Assembly (NCBI GenBank): GCA_964528095.1
Contig: CAZGSG010000219.1
Coordinates: 1 to 9,918 of the forward strand
Source: CAZGSG01 sp964528095
GTDB taxonomy: Bacteria; Bacteroidota; Bacteroidia; Chitinophagales; Chitinophagaceae
DNA length: 9,918 nt
Reading direction: 5' to 3'
The notes beneath the pieces are model-generated. The model did not search any database. It was not told the DNA's origin and saw only the letters and a program-made list of their open reading frames with translations. Positions within the stretch are counted from its first letter, which is position 1, and the number at the start of each line of letters is the position of its first letter. The position numbers and the translations under genes are program-made. Shown here in pieces: positions 1 through 6,461 of this stretch.

Positions 1-1
1 A

Positions 2-247
2 AAAACACTGCGAAAACCTGTGGCGCAGATAATGGAAGAGGGCAACAGCATAATCGCCGGAACGCTGTTTGCCATCCGCGAGCTCACCGATAACTACACC
101 TTACCGGAAAAAGGCTGTGCCGCACAACGGGTAGTCCTGTCTAAATTAAAGGAAATGGACAACGACCTGGCACAACACTTTTACCTGGAGAATGAGATCT
201 TATTTCCCCGTGTAATGTCAATGGAGCAGGAAATGCTGGGCCGGTAA
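2..247 (+). CDS. RIC/ScdA/YtfE-type di-iron Fe-S cluster repair protein, C-terminal part only
   Basis: This is the 3' end of a gene that begins before the window; the frame is open from base 2 and ends at TAA 245-247. Visible residues match the C-terminal half of a hemerythrin-like RIC domain: PVAQIMEEG near the start, then an IRELTDNYTLPEKGCA-type segment and finally QHFYLENEILFPRV, the usual H-x-x-x-E metal-ligand motif before LFPR. RIC proteins are cytosolic di-iron proteins that help restore iron-sulfur clusters damaged by nitric oxide or oxidants. The odd point is the residue after M-E-E, where family members normally carry a His ligand (MxxEHxxxG); here it is Gly. DLH is also DLA. A ligand may therefore be missing or replaced. 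The next gene starts 67 bases downstream on the same strand with no terminator seen between them, so co-transcription with the sensor kinase is plausible. The GTG at base 20 is internal, not the start. Confidence 0.85.
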   Translation, partial: KTLRKPVAQIMEEGNSIIAGTLFAIRELTDNYTLPEKGCAAQRVVLSKLKEMDNDLAQHFYLENEILFPRVMSMEQEMLGR

Positions 248-314
248 GTCCCGAATGGTTGTTCCCGTTTCTATATGCTTTTCGTAATTTACCGCCCAAC
301 AACCCGATCTTATT

Positions 315-1562
315 ATGCAGGCAGACGCTACTCATCTTACATCACTATTTGCAAATGCAACCGAAGGAATCATTTTGACCAATGGTAAAGGCCATATCGT
401 ATTGGTAAACCCTGCAGCAGAAAAGATCTTTGGATATTCGGCAGAGGAACTGGTGGGGAACACAATTGAAGTATTGGTGCCTTCCGAGGTAAAAGGACAT
501 CACCATACACTGCGCGAAGGTTTTTATCATAAACCTTCCAACCGCCAGATGGGTAAAGGAAGAGATTTGTATGGCAGGCGTAAGGATGGCTCGGGCATAC
601 CAGTAGAAGTCAGTCTCAGTTTTTATAACAGGGAAGGTGAACTCTTTGTGATCGCGTTTATTGTAGACATTACGGAGAGGAAAAAAATAGAACGGAACAT
701 ACTGGCACAACAGGCAGAACTTGAACAAATGACCAATAGCTTCCGGAAACTGAATACCCAACTGGAAGCAAAAGTTGAAGAAAGAACAATGATCTTAAAA
801 GAAGCGTTGCAGAAGCTGGAAGAATCACAGGAGGACCTGAATGAGGCATTGAATAAAGAAAAACAACTTAATGAGATCAAAAGCAGGTTTGTGGCAATGG
901 CTTCACACGAATTCAGGACACCGCTCAGTACCGTGCTCTCTTCTGCTTCACTACTTGCTAAATATACGACTGGGGAAGACCAGGAGAAAAGAACCCGGCA
1001 TATAGATAAGATCAAGAGTTCGGTGCACCAGCTAAATGAAATTCTTGAGGACTTTCTGTCACTCGGTAAACTGGAAGAAGGAAAAAAGGAAATTCATTGC
1101 ACGGCATTTGACCTGCAGGAATTACTGGATGATGTTACGGAAGAGATGCAACATTTATTAAAAGAAGGTCAACGTCTTATCGTTCATCATGAAGGGGAGG
1201 TCAGGATTGTTTCCGATAAACAATTGCTAAAAAATATCGTAGTCAACCTGGTAAGCAATGCCATCAAGTTCTCCGATGAAGGCAAATCTGTAGAAATAAA
1301 CAGCGGGGCCACAACAACAGATATCAGGATAGTTGTTGCAGATAAAGGCATGGGCATTTCGAAAGAAGACCAGGAACACCTGTTCACTACTTTTTACCGG
1401 GGTAAAAATGCCCTGAACATACAGGGTACCGGACTGGGACTACACATTGTAAAACGATATGTGGATCTGCTGGGAGGAAAAATAACCCTGGAAAGTGAAT
1501 TGCATAAAGGCACTTCCTTTTATGTTTCTATTCCACAATCAACAGCAAAAGAAATAGCATGA
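315..1562 (+). CDS. Soluble PAS-domain sensor histidine kinase, FixL-like
   Basis: A complete 415-residue cytosolic kinase with no membrane segment. The order is PAS domain about 7-122, a charged coiled coil about 123-190, HisKA dimerisation/phosphoacceptor domain about 188-253 with H-box SHEFRTP (His198), and HATPase_c about 300-410. The ATPase shows the N box (NLVSNAIKF, Asn311/Asn315), the G1 box (DKGMGIS, Asp343) and the G2 box GTGLGL at 371-376. It autophosphorylates His198 and should pass the phosphate to the regulator encoded next, whose ATG overlaps this stop (ATGA). The PAS core resembles FixL: His63 and Arg83 lie 20 residues apart, as do the heme-ligand His200 and Arg220 of Bradyrhizobium FixL. 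Many non-heme PAS domains share this stretch, so heme binding is inference. The start at 315 gives a PAS domain of normal length; no strong ribosome binding site is seen, as is usual in this phylum. Confidence 0.93.
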   Translation: MQADATHLTSLFANATEGIILTNGKGHIVLVNPAAEKIFGYSAEELVGNTIEVLVPSEVKGHHHTLREGFYHKPSNRQMGKGRDLYGRRKDGSGIPVEVSLSFYNREGELFVIAFIVDITERKKIERNILAQQAELEQMTNSFRKLNTQLEAKVEERTMILKEALQKLEESQEDLNEALNKEKQLNEIKSRFVAMASHEFRTPLSTVLSSASLLAKYTTGEDQEKRTRHIDKIKSSVHQLNEILEDFLSLGKLEEGKKEIHCTAFDLQELLDDVTEEMQHLLKEGQRLIVHHEGEVRIVSDKQLLKNIVVNLVSNAIKFSDEGKSVEINSGATTTDIRIVVADKGMGISKEDQEHLFTTFYRGKNALNIQGTGLGLHIVKRYVDLLGGKITLESELHKGTSFYVSIPQSTAKEIA

Positions 1563-2614
1563 AAAATATACTCGTTATAGACGATAATAAGGATATCCGG
1601 GAAAACACAGCCGAGATACTGGAGTTGGCAGGGTACAAAGTATTTACAGCAGAAAATGGTAAAAAGGGTGTGGAAGCTGCGTTGAAAGAAAAACCCGCCG
1701 TGATAATATGTGATATCATGATGCCGGAACTGGATGGCTATGGTGTACTGCACCTGGTCAGGAAAAACCAGGAGACGCAACATATCCCGTTCATATTTCG
1801 TACAGCCAGGACTGAAAGAACTGATGTTCGAAAAGGGATGGAAATGGGTGCAGACGATTATATCACCAAGCCGTTTGATGATATCGAATTATTAAACGCG
1901 ATTGAGATCAGGTTGAAGAAAGCAGACATCATTGAGCAGCAATATTCCAGCGGTGCTCCGGGTATCAACCAGTTTGTAAAAGATCTGAAAGAGGCTGGTC
2001 TCATGCATCAACTGTCGGCGCAATATGATACCCAATCCTATACAAAAAAACAAACCATTTACCAGGAAGGAAAACGCCCCCGCTATCTTTATTGTATTGT
2101 AACAGGAAAGGTCAAGACATACAAAGGGCATGAAGATGGCAAAGAATATATAACCAGTTTACTTAACGATGGCGACTTCCTGGGTTATGCTGCCATCATC
2201 GATGATTCGAATTATACCGATACCGCAGAGGTACTGGAAGACACTGAACTATTGGAGATCCCTAAAGATGATTTTCTGCAAATGATCTATAACGATATCA
2301 GCATAGCGGGTAAATTCATACGAATGATCACACAGAATGTAAAAGAAAAAGAAGAACGCATGCTCAACCTGGCTTATAGCTCTCTTCGCAAAAGAGTGGC
2401 AAAAGCTTTATTGGAAATTCATAGTAAGTTCAATGTGGGCAAGGGGAATAAACTGGTTGAAATATCAAGGGAAGATATAGCGCAGTATGTGGGCACCGCT
2501 ACTGAATCGCTTATCAGGACATTGAGTGATTTTAAGGCCGGGAAATTAATAGAAATAAAAGAAGGAAAGATCATTATTCCTGATCCTGGTAAATTAAAGG
2601 ACCTTTTATATTAA
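1559..2614 (+). CDS. Response regulator: receiver domain fused to CRP/FNR-type regulator
   Basis: A 351-residue fusion. Residues 1-120 are a receiver domain with acidic Asp8/Asp9, phosphoacceptor Asp52 (CDIMMPELDG), Thr82 and Lys104 (KPF). Residues about 150-245 form a cNMP-binding beta-barrel (RYLYCIVTGKVK, then LLNDGDFLGY). Residues about 270-345 are a Crp-type winged helix (ISREDIAQYVGTATESLIR). The recognition helix keeps Glu316 and Arg320, the E-x-x-x-R pair that reads TGA half-sites in CRP and FNR; FNR's Ser is Ile319. The usual cAMP-contacting Glu/Arg-Ser signature is not evident and the N-terminal cysteine cluster of FNR is absent. Phosphorylation by the upstream kinase is therefore the likely signal, rather than cAMP or an Fe-S cluster. 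Start and kinase stop overlap by ATGA, so the pair is translationally coupled. The stop overlaps that of the convergent gene by 3 bases. Confidence 0.92.
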   Translation: MKNILVIDDNKDIRENTAEILELAGYKVFTAENGKKGVEAALKEKPAVIICDIMMPELDGYGVLHLVRKNQETQHIPFIFRTARTERTDVRKGMEMGADDYITKPFDDIELLNAIEIRLKKADIIEQQYSSGAPGINQFVKDLKEAGLMHQLSAQYDTQSYTKKQTIYQEGKRPRYLYCIVTGKVKTYKGHEDGKEYITSLLNDGDFLGYAAIIDDSNYTDTAEVLEDTELLEIPKDDFLQMIYNDISIAGKFIRMITQNVKEKEERMLNLAYSSLRKRVAKALLEIHSKFNVGKGNKLVEISREDIAQYVGTATESLIRTLSDFKAGKLIEIKEGKIIIPDPGKLKDLLY

Positions 2615-3030
2615 TCGATCAATCCTTTTTCAAGATCATAGTCATCATAGCTGGCGGTATTGTTTTCAATACCATTGCTGATCTCCTGCCCATGGGAATT
2701 TTGTCTTGCCAGTGTCCAGGTATCGGTCATTGTTGTTTCAAGCCAGATATTTCCCGATTTGCGGGATAATTGTACTTCCAATCCAAAAGCGCTTAGAAAT
2801 TTTCTTTCCAGTTCGCCCACGGTCATTTCGTTTTCTACTTGCAGATCACCAGGAATTGTCAGTCCCGCCGCTTTTAAAGGCATAGAGTGGATCAGTTTTT
2901 TCCTGGCTACCAGCCTGGGGTTATGTTGTTTCTGGTAAAAATCTATTTTTAAAAAACGATATCTATTGTTAAACTCATCCTGGATTTGCTGTATGGGCTT
3001 GTCGGGAGAGAGATGTAGTGTGGTTTTCAT
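2611..3030 (-). CDS. Conserved hypothetical protein, 139 aa, soluble
   Basis: A complete minus-strand gene with start ATG at 3028-3030 and TAA at 2611-2613. It has no signal peptide or membrane helix and no recognisable enzyme motif. The N-terminus (KPIQQIQDEFNNRYRFLKIDF) looks like a small alpha/beta unit. The best-ordered part is residues 70-111: TVGELERKFLSAFGLEVQLSRK followed by SGNIWLETTMTDTWTLARQN. From memory this pattern recurs in Bacteroidota hypothetical proteins of similar size, but I cannot name a function. The C-terminal tail (from about 115) is acidic and probably flexible. It converges on the CRP-type regulator with overlapping stop codons and is divergent from the small membrane protein across 211 bases that hold a CRP/FNR-like palindrome. 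A near -7 box (TAATTTTA on the minus strand, 3069-3076) could serve it. Stress-related expression under the neighbouring regulator is inference from position. Confidence 0.8.
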   Translation of the reverse strand: MKTTLHLSPDKPIQQIQDEFNNRYRFLKIDFYQKQHNPRLVARKKLIHSMPLKAAGLTIPGDLQVENEMTVGELERKFLSAFGLEVQLSRKSGNIWLETTMTDTWTLARQNSHGQEISNGIENNTASYDDYDLEKGLID

Positions 3031-3160
3031 GTTGCTAGTATTATATGCCTTCAGGTAATGATGAACTATAAAATTAACCTGTAGCGAATGCGAAATAAAT
3101 GATTTGACTACAGTAAGAGTATGATCTTTCTCAGTTGACGGATGTTCCGGACCTGTTTAC

Positions 3161-3174
3161 CTGACAAAAATCAG
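3161..3174. promoter_or_regulatory. Candidate CRP/FNR-type operator, CTGA-N6-TCAG
   Basis: The sequence CTGACAAAAATCAG has perfect 4-base arms around six bases. This is the TGA-N6-TCA geometry of CRP (TGTGA-N6-TCACA) and FNR (TTGA-N6-TCAA) sites. Its centre is about 63 bases upstream of the transcription start expected from the -7 box at 3219-3226, close to the class I activator position of these regulators. The regulator encoded at 1559-2614 keeps the Glu and Arg that read TGA half-sites. A short palindrome can occur by chance, so the assignment is a hypothesis. Confidence 0.4.
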
Positions 3175-3218
3175 TTCCTGCCCCGATCTTGCTCATCGTT
3201 TCTGGGAAATGCCCAATC

Positions 3219-3226
3219 TAATTTTG
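3219..3226 (+). promoter_or_regulatory. Bacteroidota-type -7 promoter box
   Basis: TAATTTTG is an exact match to the TAnnTTTG -7 motif of the Bacteroidota primary sigma factor. No good TTTG -33 box is seen at the usual distance (only TTTC at 3199-3202). A start of transcription around 3231-3234 would fall after the upstream ATG at 3209 and before the ATG at 3242, which favours 3242 as the true start of the membrane protein gene. Confidence 0.5.
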
Positions 3227-3241
3227 TGTTCTAAACTTGAA

Positions 3242-3598
3242 ATGATGGAAACACTGCAACAAACTTATTTACCCGTACAAATGGCTTCCCGGTCACAAGT
3301 ATCCTTAATTCATCGTTTTTTTAATTGGTGTGCGACCCAGCAAAAGAACCGTCTGTTGTGGGTAGGCGCTATCATTGCCGGGCACGGTTGTATCATTACT
3401 CCGATAACTCTTCTTTTTATCATGCTCGCAGGTAACAATATGGCGCTTTGGCCTTTTGCAATGGTGGCTATTGCCATGTCATTGGTCACCAATCTGGCCG
3501 CACTCCCCACCAGGATCACCATACCGGTATTCTTGCTAAGCTTATTGATAGATCTGGCGCTGGTTATTAATTCCGTGATCTTTTTATTGGTTAATTAA
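3242..3598 (+). CDS. Small three-helix inner-membrane protein, unknown function
   Basis: The frame is open from an ATG at 3209, but a -7 promoter box lies between that codon and the ATG pair at 3242/3245, so 3242 is chosen; this gives 118 residues. The first 35 or so residues are polar and cytosolic or surface-lying. Three hydrophobic helices follow at about 39-64 (WVGAIIAGHGCIITPITLLF), 68-88 and 93-117, separated by short loops, and the protein ends with LLVN. There are no catalytic or metal-binding motifs; a Gly-His-Gly-Cys lies inside helix 1. I do not recognise the family, though its shape fits small Bacteroidota membrane proteins of unknown role. It is divergent from the 139-residue hypothetical gene, and the CTGA-N6-TCAG palindrome upstream suggests control by the adjacent receiver-CRP regulator. 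That link is inferred, not shown. Confidence 0.72.
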   Translation: MMETLQQTYLPVQMASRSQVSLIHRFFNWCATQQKNRLLWVGAIIAGHGCIITPITLLFIMLAGNNMALWPFAMVAIAMSLVTNLAALPTRITIPVFLLSLLIDLALVINSVIFLLVN

Positions 3599-3605
3599 TG
3601 CTGTG

Positions 3606-3637
3606 AGAATTCCATGCAGACCGGGAATTCTGCTTCT
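3606..3637 (+). terminator. Possible weak hairpin terminator after the membrane protein gene
   Basis: AGAATTCC (3606-3613) and GGAATTCT (3624-3631) form a perfect 8-bp stem with a 10-base loop, starting 8 bases after the stop codon. The tail GCTTCTTTG is only moderately T-rich, so termination may be inefficient. The position directly after the gene supports the call. Confidence 0.4.
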
Positions 3638-3666
3638 TTGTAACGATATAATCAAATTATACGCGG

Positions 3667-3793
3667 ATGAAGAAATACTTACTCAAGTCGAAAAGTAATT
3701 ATCAGTGCCGGTAAGACCCTGGTAAAAGAATGGCCGGAATACCTGGATAAGCAGGAGGCCAGCAAGGTCGTTTACTTAAAGCAAATAAAATAA
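3667..3793 (+). pseudogene. Probable frameshifted small gene (about 41 codons if restored)
   Basis: An ATG at 3667 opens a 15-codon frame (MKKYLLKSK...) ending at TAA 3712. In the +1 frame, an open stretch from about 3694 to TAA 3791-3793 encodes a coherent, ordinary-looking peptide: VIISAGKTLVKEWPEYL, then DKQEASKVVYLKQIK. That stretch has no start codon of its own. Removing one A from the AAAA at 3691-3694 joins the two into a single 41-residue, Lys-rich, soluble protein. The reading is a one-base insertion, real or a sequencing error, in a small gene. I do not recognise the family. It lies alone between the membrane protein gene and the DUF1275 gene. Confidence 0.4.
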
Positions 3794-3879
3794 GAAAAGC
3801 GCGAACTAAAAAACACTGAACCAGAAACCTTAAGCTTTAGCTGATCTTTCATTTATCCTAAGAGTTACATTTATAATAT

Positions 3880-4602
3880 ATGTTCAGGCATCAGGGAAAA
3901 ACCAGGACTTTTGTGCACAATCTCCGGATAGCATCCCTGTTATCCTTTGTTGCCGGTTTTGTAAACGTTGCCGGCTTCCTGGCTGTACAACGACTTACTA
4001 CTAATGTAACCGGCCACTTTGCGTTTTTTGTAGATGAGGTATTCAAACTGGAGTTTCGCCAGGGCATCATGTACTTTTTATATATTTTTTTCTTTTTCCT
4101 GGGCTCTTTTGTATCCAGCTTTATGGTCGAATACTTTTCACGCAAAAGCGAACGGAATATCTATGTCATCCCGGCATCTGCTGAATGTATGATCCTGTTT
4201 AGTGTAGCACTTTGCGGGCATGAGCAAATTGGCCGGTATCCGGACCTGATCGCCTGTAGCTTATTATTTGCAATGGGATTACAAAACTCACTTGTCACAA
4301 GCATCTCCAGCGCCAACGTGCGGACCACTCACCTGACTGGTTTATTTACCGACCTGGGCATCGAATTGTCGCAACTGTTTTTTTATAAACAAAAAGAACA
4401 AAAGGATAAACTCCGCACTTCCATCAAACTAAGGCTGATCATCATTCTTTTCTTTTTTATTGGTGGCATTGCCGGGGGAGTGTTGTATACAAGAATGGAA
4501 TTACATTCCCTGTTTGTGGTGGCCAGCTTATTAGTGGCTGGCCTGATCTATGATTATCTGAAGTTTCAGGTTATTTTGATCAGAAGAAAATTGAAGCATT
4601 GA
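3880..4602 (+). CDS. DUF1275/YoaK-family integral membrane protein
   Basis: A complete 240-residue protein with six or so hydrophobic helices (about 17-37, 62-86, 95-112, 122-140, 183-204, 207-228). It carries the two signatures of the family. The first is the N-terminal segment GFVNVAGFLAVQRLTTNVTGH at residues 26-46, with the typical D/N-x-x-G-F/Y and T-x-x-x-x-x-T-G-x pattern. The second is the central repeat-like segment AMGLQNSLVTSISSANVRTTHLTG at 131-154. DUF1275 proteins are inner-membrane proteins of undetermined function, so only the family is named. The start at 3880 begins 13 residues before the first helix and no better upstream ATG is seen. The promoter is unclear; TACATTTA at 3866-3873 resembles a -7 box but lies only 6 bases from the ATG. 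A right-arm repeat fragment begins 10 bases after the stop. Confidence 0.9.
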   Translation: MFRHQGKTRTFVHNLRIASLLSFVAGFVNVAGFLAVQRLTTNVTGHFAFFVDEVFKLEFRQGIMYFLYIFFFFLGSFVSSFMVEYFSRKSERNIYVIPASAECMILFSVALCGHEQIGRYPDLIACSLLFAMGLQNSLVTSISSANVRTTHLTGLFTDLGIELSQLFFYKQKEQKDKLRTSIKLRLIIILFFFIGGIAGGVLYTRMELHSLFVVASLLVAGLIYDYLKFQVILIRRKLKH

Positions 4603-4612
4603 ACTTTGTTTT

Positions 4613-4739
4613 GCTACACATCGGGGTCGGCTATGAAAAAAATGATATATTGAAAGAAAGTTCATTCGCCAGACTCACGATGGGACATACTCCGATTGTT
4701 GAAAAGAAACACCAACAACCAAAAACTTCCCGTTGTTCC
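4613..4739 (+). repeat. Intergenic palindromic repeat, copy C (right arm only)
   Basis: From GCTACACATCGGGGTCGG at 4613 through GATTGTTG at 4694-4701 and on to about 4739, this is near-identical to the right half of the two full copies at 6130 and 6462, in the same orientation. The left arm and centre are absent, so this is a truncated copy. It fills the gap between the DUF1275 stop and the 3' end of the AI-2E gene and is closer to copy B than to copy A (it shares CGATGGGACATACTCCGATT with B). Confidence 0.85.
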
Positions 4740-4768
4740 GACCCTGGTGCAAAACACCACACAGCTTA

Positions 4769-5875
4769 TTACACTCTTGCACCCTTTCGCTTCAACCGCA
4801 CAATTCTCTTTTCATTCCTGTCATCCCCCAGCAAAAACCCCCAGGGTTTCAGCCCTTCTATCCTGTCAAAAATAATTTTCAAAATAGCGATAACAGGAAT
4901 AGAAAGGAACATTCCCGAAATTCCCCACATCATTTCTCCAATGATCACACCAATAATCGTGACGAATGGGTTGATACGAACCTTTGAACCGACAATTACG
5001 GGTAGCAAAACATTACTATCAATGATATGTACACCTATAATAATGGCTGCAACTGCGCTGATTATTTCAACAGAAGCTCCGGTTGCGAATGTGATCAGGC
5101 AACTGATTAATAAGGCAGAAAAAATGCCTATATAGGGTATGATATTAAAGATGCCAATCACCAACCCAAGCAGGATCGCATACCTGATCCCTAAAGCTGC
5201 AAATGCAAGGCAACAAACCAGTGTAACGATTCCCATCTCCAGCAACAGGCCTGAAATATATTTTCTGATGATATACTGTACTTTTTCAAATATCTCGTAT
5301 ACGAGACCTTTGTTTTTTTCGTGAAACACTTTCACAAAAAATCTTAGTATATGTCTCCTGTAAGTAAGCAGAAAAAAAGTATATATAATAATGAAAACCA
5401 GGAATAGCAGCAGGGATGAGGCAGTTATTACAGTGGTTCCCAGTACAACCGTAGAAGAAGAAATGATCTTAGACGTGGCATCCTTTACGTATCCCATTTC
5501 TTTATCAGCGCCAATATGGAACTTGTTACTGATCCACTGTTTCGTACCATCAAGTATATGAAAAATCTGTTCTTTGAATACAGGCCAGTCACTTCCTAAT
5601 TTTGAAAGCTGCGGACCTAGCAGGTATAGTATCAAAATGATCCCGCCAAAAAGAATAAACAATGAAACAACGGTGGACAGGCTCCTGGGGAATTTTAGTT
5701 TCATCTCAAAATAACAGGAAACAGGCAGGATGAGCATTGTTAAAAGAGAGGCAATAATGAGAGGAGCTAATAACTCCTTTCCTGCAATCGCCAGGTATCC
5801 TATAATAAAAATACTTAGTAATACTGTTGCTGTTTTGATATAGATGGGGTTAATAACAGACTTATTTGCAATCAT
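4769..5875 (-). CDS. AI-2E family transporter (YdiK/TqsA/PerM-like)
   Basis: A complete 368-residue polytopic membrane protein. The hydrophobic plan is that of the AI-2E family: two helices near the N-terminus (about 13-31 and 33-53), one at 64-88, a soluble stretch at about 90-150, a helix at 152-172, and a helical block from about 205 to 335. Family signatures are IIPYIGIFSALL at 245-256 and the C-terminal stretch DSNVLLPVIVGSKVRINPFV at 286-305, followed by IGEMMWGISGMFLSIPV at 312-328. Members are linked to export of autoinducer-2 (TqsA) or to Na+/H+ exchange in some bacteria; the substrate here cannot be read from sequence. The tail after 340 is basic (RNEKRIVRLKRKG). The gene stands alone, convergent with DUF1275. 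A near -7 box on the minus strand (TAAAATTG, 5986-5993) is the only promoter hint. Same-orientation repeat copies lie on both sides. Confidence 0.9.
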   Translation of the reverse strand: MIANKSVINPIYIKTATVLLSIFIIGYLAIAGKELLAPLIIASLLTMLILPVSCYFEMKLKFPRSLSTVVSLFILFGGIILILYLLGPQLSKLGSDWPVFKEQIFHILDGTKQWISNKFHIGADKEMGYVKDATSKIISSSTVVLGTTVITASSLLLFLVFIIIYTFFLLTYRRHILRFFVKVFHEKNKGLVYEIFEKVQYIIRKYISGLLLEMGIVTLVCCLAFAALGIRYAILLGLVIGIFNIIPYIGIFSALLISCLITFATGASVEIISAVAAIIIGVHIIDSNVLLPVIVGSKVRINPFVTIIGVIIGEMMWGISGMFLSIPVIAILKIIFDRIEGLKPWGFLLGDDRNEKRIVRLKRKGARV

Positions 5876-6129
5876 GATTTCTGGTATTTCTTGTCCTTTT
5901 GACAGTGAGAAGATGTTGAGGAATAGTAGCTTTAATCAGGGTTTTATTATATTACCCTTATGTTTAATAACAATGACTGCCTTTGCAATTTTATATAAAA
6001 AAGTGAAATCGAATACCACCAATCCTGTTATCCATAATTTTACAAAGCACATGCCACAGACCATTTTTGACTGGCTGTTAACTGTTCGTTTAAAGTAGGG
6101 GGTGAGCTGTCCAGTTTGTCTTGGTGGGG
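5876..6129. other. Gene-free AT-rich leader region of the AI-2E gene
   Basis: These 254 bases lie between the AI-2E start codon and the first palindromic repeat. The longest frames here run into the transporter gene on the opposite strand or are short, and they show no protein family signal. No tRNA-like fold, strong hairpin or repeat was found. It probably holds the promoter and 5' leader of the transporter. Together with the repeats it forms a gene-free stretch of 995 bases up to 6870. Confidence 0.5.
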
Positions 6130-6439
6130 CAACATTCAGCGTATGTCCCATCGCGGGTCTGACGGATAATGAAACATGAACTATATATGCTGTTTAATAG
6201 CCGACCCCGATGCATAAGGCTATTCAGGAATCAGCGATCAAAAAACTAGCATAACCTGTAGTTCCCAAATACCCGTTTATTTAGTTTAGAATATCCCGGT
6301 ATTGGTGATGGAAATAGGCTACACATCGGGGTCGGCTATGAAAAAACTGATATGTTGAAAGAAAGTTCATTCGCCAGACCCACGATTGAGACCTACCCGG
6401 ATTGTTGAAAAGAAATACTAAAGATCAAAAGCTTTTTTG
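6130..6439 (+). repeat. Long palindromic intergenic repeat, copy A
   Basis: The core at 6130-6407 (278 bp) starts CAACATTCAGCGTATGTCCC and ends GGATTGTTG. The left arm (about 6130-6230) is an imperfect reverse complement of the right arm (about 6310-6407). CCCATCGCGGGTCTG pairs with the diverged CAGACCCACGATTGAG, and ATAGCCGACCCCGATG pairs with CATCGGGGTCGGCTAT perfectly over 16 bases. Near the centre AATACC faces GGTATT, so nearly the whole unit can fold as one long hairpin. A conserved tail (AAAAGAAATACTAAAGATC) continues to about 6433. No coding frame or transposase is inside. The form fits a MITE-like or other non-autonomous palindromic element; no target-site duplication is obvious. Confidence 0.85.
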
Positions 6440-6461
6440 TTCTAGCAGGGTATACCTAATA

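Noticed and set aside
623..1387. Minus-strand frames inside the histidine kinase
   Set aside because: Shadows of a gene with complete, ordered catalytic motifs; Ser/Leu-rich translations without domains.
4599..5324. Plus-strand open frames overlapping the AI-2E gene (178, 84 and 61 codons)
   Set aside because: They run antisense to a well-supported transporter gene, show no family signal, and have compositions expected of a shadow of hydrophobic codons.
5844..6151. Short frames on both strands upstream of the AI-2E gene (84 and 71 codons)
   Set aside because: The plus-strand frame overlaps the transporter start in antisense and the minus-strand one runs into the repeat; neither has a recognisable domain or a supported start.
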